Shown here: one piece after another, positions 50,452 through 58,783 of the stretch | Layout of the letters: each line of letters opens with the position of its first letter | Numbering within the stretch: the stretch's first letter is position 1 | Assembly (NCBI GenBank): GCA_026418535.1 | Contig: JAOABC010000005.1 | Location: forward strand, 1-64,000 | Direction of reading: 5' to 3' | DNA from: Hydrogenothermaceae bacterium | Lineage (GTDB): Bacteria; Aquificota; Aquificia; Aquificales; Hydrogenothermaceae | DNA length: 64,000 bases | Made by a program: the position numbers and the translations under genes | The notes under the pieces: generated by a model | The model's input: only the letters and a program-made list of their open reading frames with translations | Databases searched by the model: none | Told to the model about the DNA's origin: nothing

Positions 50452-50773
50452 CTTAACCTCATGCCTCAGAGTTTCAAAAATATTATAACACCTTAAAAGG
50501 GACGACTCTTTGCTCATTTCATATTGAAATTTATATTTATTTTTGAAATATTCATCCTTTCGAATATCCTAATTAGTTAATACTATCTAACTCGGTTAAA
50601 AAATCAAAACCTTACTGTTAAGATTTCTTAACTTTTGGCATAAAGTTTGTAAGGTTACATTTTCGACTTAACCCCTTAAAAACATGGTTTTACAGTTGAA
50701 TAGGTTAGTGTTTGCTAATCGAACGGTATTAGTATATCTTTATATGTGAATAAATCTAAACAGGAGGTTTTTC
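50452..50773. promoter_or_regulatory. Divergent intergenic region upstream of the sulfur/molybdoenzyme cluster
   Basis: A 320-base A+T-rich gap between gyrA and the exported rhodanese, with no gene. It contains a 16-base near-palindrome GTTAAGATTTCTTAAC at 50617-50632 (seven-base arms). Right after it, at 50635-50651, is a sigma-54-like sequence, TTGGCA then N6 then TTGTA (the -12 GC reads GT). A sigma-70-like TTGCTA at 50712-50717 with TATCTT at 50735-50740 is the other promoter candidate. A strong AGGAGGT lies just before the rhodanese ATG. All assignments are by eye. Confidence 0.4.
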
Positions 50774-51685
50774 ATGAAAAATGTCTTGGTTTTGGCTGTA
50801 GCTGGAGTGTTTGCTTCTACAGCGAACGCCTCTGATTTACTAATCTCTGTAGATGAAGCGAAAGCTCTCTTAGGTAAGGCAGTGTTCGTAAATGGAGACA
50901 AGCCAGAAGACTTTGCAAAAGGTCATATACCAGGTTCTGTTAACGCATACGCTCACGACCTGCACTACCTAAGCGACATAAAGAAATGTGCTGGCCTTCC
51001 TATGTGTGAAAAGACTGCAGAGAAGTTTATCTCTGAACTTGGAATAAGCAACAACTCTCACGTTATAGCCTACGATGATGGTAAAGGACCAAACGCTTCT
51101 GGTGTATGGTTCTTTTTATACCTATACGGTGTAGACAAAGTCCAGATGTTAGATGGTGGTTTTGCTACATGGAAAGCAAAGGGTTATGAGGTCGAGACAG
51201 GTCCTGCTAAGAAACCTACTCCAGGTAAGTTCACAGTTAAATTAAGAAAAGATATACTAGCTACCAAAGATGAAGTTCTAAAAGCTTCTAAGGATACTAA
51301 CTACGTTGTTCTAGATGCAAGAAGATTTGAAGAGTACACAGGTAAAACTCTGCTTGATGCTTTAGAATCTCCAGGAAAACATATACAGGTTGCCAGGGGT
51401 GGACACATCCCAGGAGCTAAGTTCTTTGAGTGGAAAAAGATAGCAGGAAACCCTAACGGTGAAGCTGATAAGCCTCTCTTTAAGCCTGCTGATAAAATCA
51501 AGAAAGACTTAGAGAAAGCTGGTATTACTCCGGATAAAACTGTCATTTCTTACTGTCACGTTGGCCTTGGAAGGGGTTCTTTCGTGTATGCAGCCCTAAA
51601 ACTTGCAGGTTATCAAAAATCTAAAGTTTACGTAGGTTCTTGGGACGAATGGGGTAATGACCAATCTCTTCCTATCGAACAGTAA
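50774..51685 (+). CDS. Exported two-domain rhodanese (thiosulfate or polysulfide sulfurtransferase)
   Basis: A 303-residue periplasmic sulfurtransferase. Signal peptide about residues 1-19 (MKNVLVLAVAGVFASTANA). The N-terminal rhodanese domain (about 20-145) has no Cys at the active loop: YDDGKGPNASG. The C-terminal domain (about 155-303) has the reactive Cys261 in ISYCHVGLGRGSF. This inactive/active tandem is normal for SseA/TST enzymes. The active loop ending GLGRG rather than GSGVTA sets it apart from MST-type enzymes. Leading gene of cluster A, but followed by an intrinsic terminator, so it may be made in excess over the downstream genes. Confidence 0.9.
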   Translation: MKNVLVLAVAGVFASTANASDLLISVDEAKALLGKAVFVNGDKPEDFAKGHIPGSVNAYAHDLHYLSDIKKCAGLPMCEKTAEKFISELGISNNSHVIAYDDGKGPNASGVWFFLYLYGVDKVQMLDGGFATWKAKGYEVETGPAKKPTPGKFTVKLRKDILATKDEVLKASKDTNYVVLDARRFEEYTGKTLLDALESPGKHIQVARGGHIPGAKFFEWKKIAGNPNGEADKPLFKPADKIKKDLEKAGITPDKTVISYCHVGLGRGSFVYAALKLAGYQKSKVYVGSWDEWGNDQSLPIEQ

Positions 51686-51697
51686 TATACATCACAT

Positions 51698-51725
51698 AGG
51701 TGGCCTAGAGCCACCTTCTTTTTTA
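51698..51725 (+). terminator. Intrinsic terminator after the exported rhodanese gene
   Basis: Perfect seven-base stem AGGTGGC / GCCACCT with loop CTAGA (51698-51716), followed by TCTTTTTTAT. It lies 13 bases past the rhodanese stop and 22 before the next ATG. It probably attenuates transcription into the YeeE/YedE gene. Confidence 0.85.
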
Positions 51726-51746
51726 TCAGTCTAGGAGGTCAGTATC

Positions 51747-52883
51747 ATGGATCATTCTGAATATCTCATAAAAGGTATCATAATGGGTGCTCTCTTTGGA
51801 GTAGTCCTGTTTAAGGTTGGGGCAGTCAGATACTCAAGAGTTGAGGGTATGCTCCTACTGAGGGACCTTAAAATAATGAAGTTTGCCTTTACCGGAATAG
51901 CCACAGCATCCATCATATACGGACTAGCTGCAATATTCGGTTTTACTGAAAGTAGTAACCTCGCTCCAAGGGTTATGGGATATCTAGGGATAGCACATGT
52001 TATAGGTGGTATCATGTTTGGTATAGCTATGGCTTCTGCGGGCTTTTGTCCTGGAACGTGTGTGGCCAGAGTTGGAGCTGGTAAGTTTTTATCTATAGCA
52101 GGAGTATTAGGTCTTGTGGTTGGTATACTTTTGTATAACTCAATCCAGCCATCTTTGGTAGAAGCAGGCATACTTGGGCATTCAGTCGACATCACGCTGT
52201 ACGGTGTTTTAGGAGTGCCTTACGGACCCTTAGCTGTGGCATGGGGTATCCTTTTCTTAGTGTTTGCTATCATAGCGGATTACTTAGACCCTGCTAAAAA
52301 GCTTTACCAAGAGGAAGAGTATAGGAGTTTAAGTGAGAAGATAATAAAGGGAGAGTGGCATTGGGCTGTTGGTGGTGTGGCTGCAGGCTCAATAATAGCC
52401 ATAGTAACGTCCCATGGAGAGTATTTAGGTTTCTCCGGAGCTTTACTCTCACTTGTTGGATGGATCGGACATGAGATAGGATATCCCCTCTCTAACGCCC
52501 TACCAAAGATAAACGAAAGCACTATGTATAGAGCTGGACTACTTATAGGTGTTCTACCTGGAGCACTAATAGCCGCCCTCATATCTGGTAGATTTAAGTT
52601 CGACCCTGTACCTCCTGCATTTGCTCAGGGAGTAGCCCCTATACCTGTAGTCAGGATAGTTTTGGTCTTCTTTGCTGGACTTTTCCTTGCACTGGGAGCT
52701 ATGATAGGTGGAGGTTGCACAACTGGAGCTTTCTTAGCTGCCTATCCTACACTGTCTGTAGGCAGTATGATTATGTCCGCTACTTACTTTGTAGTTGGAG
52801 TTATAACTGCGAACCTGATATACATGGGAAGATGGGAAAGGTTTATCCAGGCTAAGAAGTCTTCTGACGAAGTATACGACTGA
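51747..52883 (+). CDS. YeeE/YedE-family sulfur-compound transporter
   Basis: A 378-residue inner-membrane protein with about nine to ten helices in two pseudo-repeats. Each repeat carries the family's Cys motif: GFCPGTCVARVGAG (about residues 98-111) and GGGCTTGAFLAAYPTL (about 334-349). In the characterised thiosulfate transporter TsuA these Cys line the conduction path. So uptake or release of thiosulfate or another sulfur species across the inner membrane is likely. Placement between a rhodanese and a membrane-anchored rhodanese-fold protein supports a sulfur-relay role. Good AGGAGG ribosome site upstream. Confidence 0.87.
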   Translation: MDHSEYLIKGIIMGALFGVVLFKVGAVRYSRVEGMLLLRDLKIMKFAFTGIATASIIYGLAAIFGFTESSNLAPRVMGYLGIAHVIGGIMFGIAMASAGFCPGTCVARVGAGKFLSIAGVLGLVVGILLYNSIQPSLVEAGILGHSVDITLYGVLGVPYGPLAVAWGILFLVFAIIADYLDPAKKLYQEEEYRSLSEKIIKGEWHWAVGGVAAGSIIAIVTSHGEYLGFSGALLSLVGWIGHEIGYPLSNALPKINESTMYRAGLLIGVLPGALIAALISGRFKFDPVPPAFAQGVAPIPVVRIVLVFFAGLFLALGAMIGGGCTTGAFLAAYPTLSVGSMIMSATYFVVGVITANLIYMGRWERFIQAKKSSDEVYD

Positions 52884-52902
52884 TCTTTAGAGGTGAAGAG
52901 AG

Positions 52903-53043
52903 ATGAACACGACTGAGAGAGTTTTGTACTGGATAGGAATAATAGTTTTAATAGTGGCTATAATTGGAACAAGCAAGCAGACATCTGAACTGGAAAAAAA
53001 AGAGTCTTCCACTTCGGCGACACAAACTGGAGGTAATCAGTAA
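52903..53043 (+). CDS. 46-residue single-helix membrane peptide
   Basis: ATG at 52903 to TAA at 53043, whose last base is shared with the next ATG (TAATG). The peptide begins MNTTERVLYWIGIIVLIVAI, with one hydrophobic helix (about residues 7-22) and a polar Ser/Thr/Gln-rich tail. An AGAGAG-type ribosome site lies just upstream. Tight coupling to the rhodanese-fold gene and absence of any other frame in the gap support expression. The N-terminal helix and charge pattern resemble those of the next protein (MNPKVERVVYIVVILVLS), so the two may share membrane targeting or be related. Function unknown. Confidence 0.7.
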   Translation: MNTTERVLYWIGIIVLIVAIIGTSKQTSELEKKESSTSATQTGGNQ

Positions 53044-53534
53044 TGAACCCTAAAGTTGAGAGAGTTGTATATATAGTGGTTATTCTAGTTCTCTCTGTCT
53101 ACCTTATCTTCTTAGGGAAGAAGCAGACAGAAATTCAGAGGAATATACCCATAACAGCCCAGGAGCTCTACGATAAACTATCAAGCCCAAAGCTGAAAGT
53201 TCAGATAATAGATGTGAGAGAACTTACATCTGATGACGATGTGGGTGGTTATGAAGACTCAAGAGTACCTGGAGCTATTCCATTCCCAGGATGTGATGAG
53301 TCAAAGATGACATCTGAAAGCTTACAAGAAGCTCTTAAAAGGATAAACCCTTATGCCTATACTGTAATTGTATCTACAAACGGGAACAAAGAGATTTTTG
53401 AGAAATGTGCTCAAAAGTTCAAAAATGTCCAAAACCTTCAAGGTGGAATGGCTGCTTGGCAAGAGGCAGGTCTTCCTGACGAATCAGGTGAATATGTACC
53501 ACCTAAAGCTGGCGGTGGTGGTGGATGTTTATAA
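53043..53534 (+). CDS. Membrane-anchored rhodanese-fold protein with C-terminal Gly-rich Cys arm
   Basis: A 163-residue protein: membrane anchor (about residues 8-24), rhodanese fold (about 37-148: VQIIDVRELT through NLQGGMAAWQEAG), then a tail PPKAGGGGGCL. The position that normally holds the catalytic Cys, after the strand YTVIV, reads STNGNKE, so classical sulfurtransferase chemistry is not expected there. Cys84 and Cys122 lie elsewhere and Cys162 is the penultimate residue at the end of five Gly. The flexible Gly run ending in Cys resembles the SoxY carrier arm (GGCGG). A very similar PKAG...GCL tail ends the protein at 58784. Carrier function is inference. The domain probably faces the periplasm. 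Confidence 0.85.
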   Translation: MNPKVERVVYIVVILVLSVYLIFLGKKQTEIQRNIPITAQELYDKLSSPKLKVQIIDVRELTSDDDVGGYEDSRVPGAIPFPGCDESKMTSESLQEALKRINPYAYTVIVSTNGNKEIFEKCAQKFKNVQNLQGGMAAWQEAGLPDESGEYVPPKAGGGGGCL

Positions 53535-53561
53535 ATAAAAAAATACCCTGGAGGTAAAGTA

Positions 53562-56450
53562 ATGGCAATATCAAGAAGGGACTTTTTAAAAGTTATGTCC
53601 GCAACAGGTGCGGCTACTACCCTTGGAACTTCTTCTGCGTTTGCTAAAAACAGCGCTATGATAATAGAAAACCCAAGGGAGAAGTATCCGAACAGCTCTT
53701 TTGTAGAGAACATGTACAGGAAGGAGTTTGCTTATACATACGGTAGAAAGGAGGAACACGGAACTGCCTACCACTGTGTCAACTGCCAAGGAAACTGTGC
53801 ATGGGACGTATGGGTTCAAAATGGTATCGTCACAAGAGAGAACCAAGCGGCAAACTACCCTCTCCTTAACCCAAAAATACCAGATGCAAACCCAAGGGGT
53901 TGCAATAAAGGTGTCCAGCATTCTCAGGTTATGTACGAGAAGGACAGAATACTGTACCCTATGAAAAGAGTTGGAGAAAGAGGGGAAGGTAAGTGGAAGA
54001 GAATAAGCTGGGATGAAGCAATAACAGAGGTCGCAACGAAGATATACGAGACTATGCTAACGGTAGGACCTCAAGGAAACTATATTCACCTAGGAGCAGG
54101 AATGCTCACAGAAGCAAGAGCAGCTTCCGGAAAAAGACTTGGAACTCTACTCGGTGCTGTCAGGCCTTACATAGCTTCTTACGTTGGTGATATGTTTCCC
54201 GGAGTATCCTTAGTATACGGAGAAGGTAATATAGGTTTTTCTTATGACTTTGTTTATACCGCAAACGTCCAGATCTGGTGGGGACAGGATCCTAACAAAT
54301 CTAGAATTCCAGATGCTCACTGGGTATGGGAAGGTAAGTACAACGGCGGTAAGGTGATCGTTATAACTCCAGATTACAATGCAACCTGTAAGAGTGCAGA
54401 CCTCTGGGTTCCAGTTAGGGCAGGATACGATGGTTTCTTAGCGATGTCTATCATAAACGAGATAATCCAGAAAAAACTCTACAAGCCAAACTTCATAAAA
54501 ACCTTCACAGACCTACCTTTATTAGTCAGGTTAGACAACAAGAAGCTTCTTAGACTTTCAGACATAGACACTAAGGAGCCTATGTTCGATAAGGAAATAT
54601 TCCACAATATGGAAGAGAAAGCTCATGGAAAGCACTTTGAAGAACATGAAGTATTCTTATCTTACAACCTGAAAAACGGAAAGCTAACTGTTATGCCTGG
54701 TTCTGAAGGAAACCCGGTGAAAACATTAAGATTAAAGGATGTAGGTTGGGATATAGACCCTGCATTGGAGGGAGTTTACGAAGTCAAGTTGAAGGATGGC
54801 TCTAAAGTGAAAGTGACCCCTGTGTTTGAACTCGCCAAGGCAGAGGCTCAGAAGTTCGCAGCAGAGAAGGTGTTCAAACTTACGAACGTCCATCCAAAGA
54901 TAGTAGAACAGTTAGCTAAAGATATAGCTCTTCCAAAGGTTGTAACTATATCTATGGGATTTACTATAGGAAAGTACTTCAACGGTATGCTTGCTCAAAG
55001 AGCTATAGCATCTATAACTCCTCTCTGTGGAAGACTTGGACCTTACGGTGGATTTAACTCTGAGAACGAGTGGTCCATAAGTGGTCTTGATATTATCTCT
55101 GGATTTGGTGGAAAGTATCAGCATAGGTTTGCCTCTGGTTTCGTGAGTGAATTCGTCCTTGGAAATATGATGCAAGACTTCGATAAACTATACGAAGAAG
55201 ACACATTCAAACAAGTTATGGGAATGTCTAAGGCTGAGTACAAGAAGAAAGTGGAAGAGATGCTCTCTATGTCAGAAGGAGACAAGGGTGTTAATAAAGG
55301 AAAACCGTATTGGAACGATGTTCAGACATTCCTACTATTTGCAGATGCAAGGTTCAGAAGGAACAAAGGAACTTCTTACAAAAAGGCCTTCTTAGAGAAG
55401 GCTAAGTTCATAGCATACGTTGACTTTAGGATGTCTGACTTTGCAAACTACGCTGATATACTCCTACCTGCAAAATCCCACTACGAGGTATGGGATCTAA
55501 GGACAAATCCTGGATATCACAGGTTTGCAAACCTAGCTCATCCACCTGCAAACTTAAAACCTGTTGGAGAAGCTAAATCGGAGTGGGAGATATGCACTCT
55601 TATAGTAGAGAAACTCCAAGAGATAGCTATGAAGAAGTACAAAGAAACTGGAGACAAAAAGTACATAAAAATACCTGATCCTCAATTCTCAAAAACAGGA
55701 TACAGAGACCTTGACAAGGTAGTAGAAGAGTTTACGATAAACGGAAAACTCAGGACAGATAAAGATGCTGTTGAGTTAGCTCTCGAACACACAGAGCAGT
55801 TCAAACCAAACACTATAGAGTCTATGTTCAAAAGGGGTGGATACCTTACATTGAACGAGAAAGGCGGAAAAACATCTCCTCTGTATCCAGACAAACCTTA
55901 CAACTTCTTTGAGAACAATCTATACCTGTACGAACATTTCGAGACACTATCCGGAAGGATAACTTACTACGTAGACCACGAACTTTGGATACAGGAAGGA
56001 GCCAATGTCCCAACGGCAAAAGAACCAATCAGACCAAGAAAATATCCATTTGTTCTACTTACACCTCATGCAAGATGGTCTATCCACTCCACCTACAAGA
56101 CTTCTACTATACTCATGAGACTCCAAAGAGGAAAGCCTTATATCATGATAAATCCAGAGATAGCTAAGAAGAAAGGCATAAAAGATGGAGACGAGGTAAG
56201 ACTGTATAACTCTCTAGGTGAGTTTTACGCTATGGCTAAAGTATATCCATCTTGTCCTAAAGATGCTGTCATACTAGAGCACGGATGGGAACCTTTCTTC
56301 TACAAGTTCAGAAAAGGACACAACGAGACTGTAGCGTCTCCACTAAACCTACTTGAGCTATCAGACGGTTGGGGACATCTTAAGTTCGGTGGAAATTGGG
56401 ACGGAAACCAACACGCTTATGAGACTTCTTTAGATATAGAAAAAGTTTAA
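53562..56450 (+). CDS. Type II DMSO reductase family molybdopterin catalytic subunit (NarG/EbdA/SerA-like), Tat-exported
   Basis: A 962-residue Mo-bis-PGD enzyme. A Tat signal (SRRDFLK at residues 4-10) gives periplasmic export. The FS0 cluster ligands are His71, Cys75, Cys79 and Cys114 (H-x3-C-x3-C...C), with His first as in nitrate reductase NarG and ethylbenzene, dimethylsulfide, selenate and chlorate enzymes. Asp210 in GDMFPG lies where this family places its Mo-ligating Asp (inference). The C-terminal molybdopterin-dinucleotide domain covers about 835-962. It forms a complex with the next two genes. The substrate is not deducible. The sulfur-handling neighbours point to a sulfur compound rather than nitrate. 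No NarJ/TorD-like chaperone gene is adjacent, which is unusual. Confidence 0.92.
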   Translation: MAISRRDFLKVMSATGAATTLGTSSAFAKNSAMIIENPREKYPNSSFVENMYRKEFAYTYGRKEEHGTAYHCVNCQGNCAWDVWVQNGIVTRENQAANYPLLNPKIPDANPRGCNKGVQHSQVMYEKDRILYPMKRVGERGEGKWKRISWDEAITEVATKIYETMLTVGPQGNYIHLGAGMLTEARAASGKRLGTLLGAVRPYIASYVGDMFPGVSLVYGEGNIGFSYDFVYTANVQIWWGQDPNKSRIPDAHWVWEGKYNGGKVIVITPDYNATCKSADLWVPVRAGYDGFLAMSIINEIIQKKLYKPNFIKTFTDLPLLVRLDNKKLLRLSDIDTKEPMFDKEIFHNMEEKAHGKHFEEHEVFLSYNLKNGKLTVMPGSEGNPVKTLRLKDVGWDIDPALEGVYEVKLKDGSKVKVTPVFELAKAEAQKFAAEKVFKLTNVHPKIVEQLAKDIALPKVVTISMGFTIGKYFNGMLAQRAIASITPLCGRLGPYGGFNSENEWSISGLDIISGFGGKYQHRFASGFVSEFVLGNMMQDFDKLYEEDTFKQVMGMSKAEYKKKVEEMLSMSEGDKGVNKGKPYWNDVQTFLLFADARFRRNKGTSYKKAFLEKAKFIAYVDFRMSDFANYADILLPAKSHYEVWDLRTNPGYHRFANLAHPPANLKPVGEAKSEWEICTLIVEKLQEIAMKKYKETGDKKYIKIPDPQFSKTGYRDLDKVVEEFTINGKLRTDKDAVELALEHTEQFKPNTIESMFKRGGYLTLNEKGGKTSPLYPDKPYNFFENNLYLYEHFETLSGRITYYVDHELWIQEGANVPTAKEPIRPRKYPFVLLTPHARWSIHSTYKTSTILMRLQRGKPYIMINPEIAKKKGIKDGDEVRLYNSLGEFYAMAKVYPSCPKDAVILEHGWEPFFYKFRKGHNETVASPLNLLELSDGWGHLKFGGNWDGNQHAYETSLDIEKV

Positions 56451-56464
56451 GAGGAGGAATATAG

Positions 56465-57616
56465 ATGTCAAAAAGACAGCTTGCTATGGTTATGGATTTA
56501 AATAAATGTATAGGTTGCCAAACCTGTACTGTTGCATGTAAGACCCAGTGGACCAACAGAAACGGAAGAGAATATATGTACTGGAACAACGTTGAAACTC
56601 ATCCAGGGTATGGATACCCAAGGAACTGGATGGAAGCAGGTGGTGGTTTCGACGAAAGCGGTAATCTTAGGGATGGTATTATTCCGGATATGGTGTTAGA
56701 CTACGGTGTTCCGTGGGATTACAACCACGATGAACTGATAAACGGCTCTCTCTTCCAGGCAAAGACGGACAGTTTAGAGTGGGGTCCGAACTGGGACGAG
56801 GATGTAGGTGGTGGAGAGTATCCAAACTCCTACTTCTTCTACATACCAAGGATATGTAACCACTGCTCTAACCCTGGCTGTCTGGCAGCATGTCCAAGGG
56901 AGGCTATATTCAAGAGAGAGCAGGATGGTATAGTTTTAGTTGACCTTGAGAGATGTCAAGGATACAGATACTGTATAGCAGGATGTCCTTACAAGAAAAT
57001 ATACTTCAACCCTAAAATATCTAAATCTGAAAAATGCATATTCTGCTTCCCAAGGGTAGAGAAGGGTCTACCTCCAGCCTGTGCTCATCAGTGTGTAGGT
57101 AGAATAAGATTTGTAGGGTTCTTAGATGACGAAGCAGGTCAAGTTTATAAGTTAGTCCACAAATACAAAGTAGCTCTTCCTTTAAGACCTGACTTTGGAA
57201 CACAACCAAACGTATACTACGTTCCACCTCTGTTTGAGCCACCAAAGTTCGATGAGAACATGCAGCCTGTAGAAGGTTCAAGAAGAACACCTATCGAATA
57301 CTTAGAGCTCCTCTTTGGAAAGGAGGTACACACAGCCCTTGAAACTCTCAGGAAAGAGCAAGAGAAGAGAGCAAGAGGAGAAGAGTCTGAGCTTATGGAC
57401 ATCTTGATAGCGTACTCCCACAGAGACATGTTCAGACTGGACAACAACTACTATCAACAACAGGTGGACAAAAAACTAAAAGGCTCTGAATTCTTCAAAG
57501 TTATAGACCAAAGATACCTACAGGGTGCAAATACCAAAAGAGTGGAGATAAAGGATTACACATTCCACGAGAAGATGCTCCCCCAAAAGGATAGCTCCAA
57601 AGCTAAACACCATTAA
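56465..57616 (+). CDS. Four-cluster ferredoxin subunit of the type II molybdoenzyme (NarH/EbdB/SerB-like)
   Basis: A 383-residue electron-transfer subunit. Cys sets: CIGCQTCTVAC (residues 15-25), CNHCSNPGCLAACP, CQGYRYCIAGCPYKK and CIFCFPRVEKGLPPACAHQC. The third set lacks one Cys, with aromatic residues in its place. That matches the [3Fe-4S] site of this subunit family, where Trp is usual and Tyr is seen here. No signal peptide, so it should be carried out by the Tat signal of the catalytic subunit. It lies 14 bases after it. The C-terminal charged tail (KDSSKAKHH) is metal-binding in appearance but not conserved to my knowledge. Confidence 0.94.
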   Translation: MSKRQLAMVMDLNKCIGCQTCTVACKTQWTNRNGREYMYWNNVETHPGYGYPRNWMEAGGGFDESGNLRDGIIPDMVLDYGVPWDYNHDELINGSLFQAKTDSLEWGPNWDEDVGGGEYPNSYFFYIPRICNHCSNPGCLAACPREAIFKREQDGIVLVDLERCQGYRYCIAGCPYKKIYFNPKISKSEKCIFCFPRVEKGLPPACAHQCVGRIRFVGFLDDEAGQVYKLVHKYKVALPLRPDFGTQPNVYYVPPLFEPPKFDENMQPVEGSRRTPIEYLELLFGKEVHTALETLRKEQEKRARGEESELMDILIAYSHRDMFRLDNNYYQQQVDKKLKGSEFFKVIDQRYLQGANTKRVEIKDYTFHEKMLPQKDSSKAKHH

Positions 57617-57670
57617 TGCAACCAAAAGGGAGTATATCCCCCTATAAATCGAATAACAAGGAGGTTATAG

Positions 57671-58771
57671 ATGAAGTTAAAACTGTTCACCTTAGGTTTG
57701 GTAGGGTGTGTAAGCCTGTCTTTCGCTGACGGTTTTGAGGAGGATGTTATAAACGTAAAGAAGACACAGAAGTTTAATCCTTCAGCTTTAGAGTTTAAAA
57801 AAGTGAAAGTCTATCCACAGACATCCGTTAGCCTGAACGACAAGAACACTAAAGATGCTCAGATACCAGAGTTAGAAGTCGGCTCTGTTACTACCGGAAA
57901 AGAGCTTTACGTAGTAGTGAAGTGGAAAGATTATACCCACTCCGTTCAACCACTTTTTACAACTAACAGATACGGAGATGGTATATCTATCCAGTTTCCT
58001 CTCTCCTACGGTAAAGGAAAAACTCTCCCCTACATAGGTATGGGTAATGAAAAAAATCTGGTTGTAGTCTATCTCAAGAAGAACGTTGAAAACAGAGATT
58101 ATGTAAAGTCCTTTATCTCTGAAGGCTTTGGGTCTCTTACAGAGACTTCATATAAAGACTTTAGCTTAAGTTTAGACTACGATAAGGAGAAGAAAGAGTA
58201 TACAGCAGTACTGAAAAAAGCTATAAAACCTACAGACTTGAAGACTGGAATAATACCTGTATCCTTCGCAGTCTGGGATGGAGATAACGGGAATAGGGAT
58301 GGCGTGAAGAATATATCTAACTGGAAGTTTTTGAAGGTGGAGGGTGTCAATCCAGATAAAGGTTACATTTCCTATCTATCTTGGGGATACGGGAAGATAG
58401 GTAATCCAGAGAGAGGTAGAGAACTCCTTATCCAGAACGGCTGTATAGGTTGCCATAACTTTGCAGACCAGAAAAACGCTCCGGAAGGTTTGGCCCCGAA
58501 CTTATCTAGGATAGGGGGATACAATAACCCAGTATACCTGAAAGAGTCTATAGTTAACCCCTCTGCTGTAGTTATAAGAAACCTTAATATCAACAGACAC
58601 TACGATAAATCCCAAGCTCCGGATAAGAACGGTGCTTATCCTAACAACGAGATGTACAGCTGGTACACAAAAGATAACAAAGGCAAAAAAACATCCAAGA
58701 TGCCTCCTTATAACTACTTAGCAGAGCAAGATTTAAACGATATGGTTGAATATTTAAAGAGTTTAAGATAG
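57671..58771 (+). CDS. EbdC-like heme b subunit fused to cytochrome c
   Basis: A 366-residue periplasmic protein with signal peptide (about 1-19). Residues about 25-225 are the EbdC/DdhC/SerC-type heme b domain: the WDGDNGNRDGVKNISNW segment is typical, with Met124 and Lys213 as candidate axial ligands. Residues about 240-366 are a cytochrome c domain: heme attachment CIGCH at 258-262 and distal Met344 in SKMPPYNYL. Known gamma subunits of this family have only the heme b part, and pass electrons to a separate cytochrome c, so the fusion builds the acceptor in. Follows the Fe-S subunit by 54 bases with its own GGAGG. Confidence 0.88.
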   Translation: MKLKLFTLGLVGCVSLSFADGFEEDVINVKKTQKFNPSALEFKKVKVYPQTSVSLNDKNTKDAQIPELEVGSVTTGKELYVVVKWKDYTHSVQPLFTTNRYGDGISIQFPLSYGKGKTLPYIGMGNEKNLVVVYLKKNVENRDYVKSFISEGFGSLTETSYKDFSLSLDYDKEKKEYTAVLKKAIKPTDLKTGIIPVSFAVWDGDNGNRDGVKNISNWKFLKVEGVNPDKGYISYLSWGYGKIGNPERGRELLIQNGCIGCHNFADQKNAPEGLAPNLSRIGGYNNPVYLKESIVNPSAVVIRNLNINRHYDKSQAPDKNGAYPNNEMYSWYTKDNKGKKTSKMPPYNYLAEQDLNDMVEYLKSLR

Positions 58772-58783
58772 GAGGTTGATGAC

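Noticed and set aside
50635-50651. Firm sigma-54 promoter call
   Set aside because: The -12 GC dinucleotide, nearly invariant in real sites, is GT here. Kept only as a weak observation.
53562-56450. Respiratory nitrate reductase NarG
   Set aside because: It has a Tat twin-Arg signal and an EbdC-like partner instead of NarI, is shorter than NarG (about 1200) and is surrounded by sulfur genes.
57617-57670. Terminator between the Fe-S and cytochrome subunit genes
   Set aside because: The inverted repeat around AGGGAGTATATCCCC is imperfect, has a long loop and no T tract.
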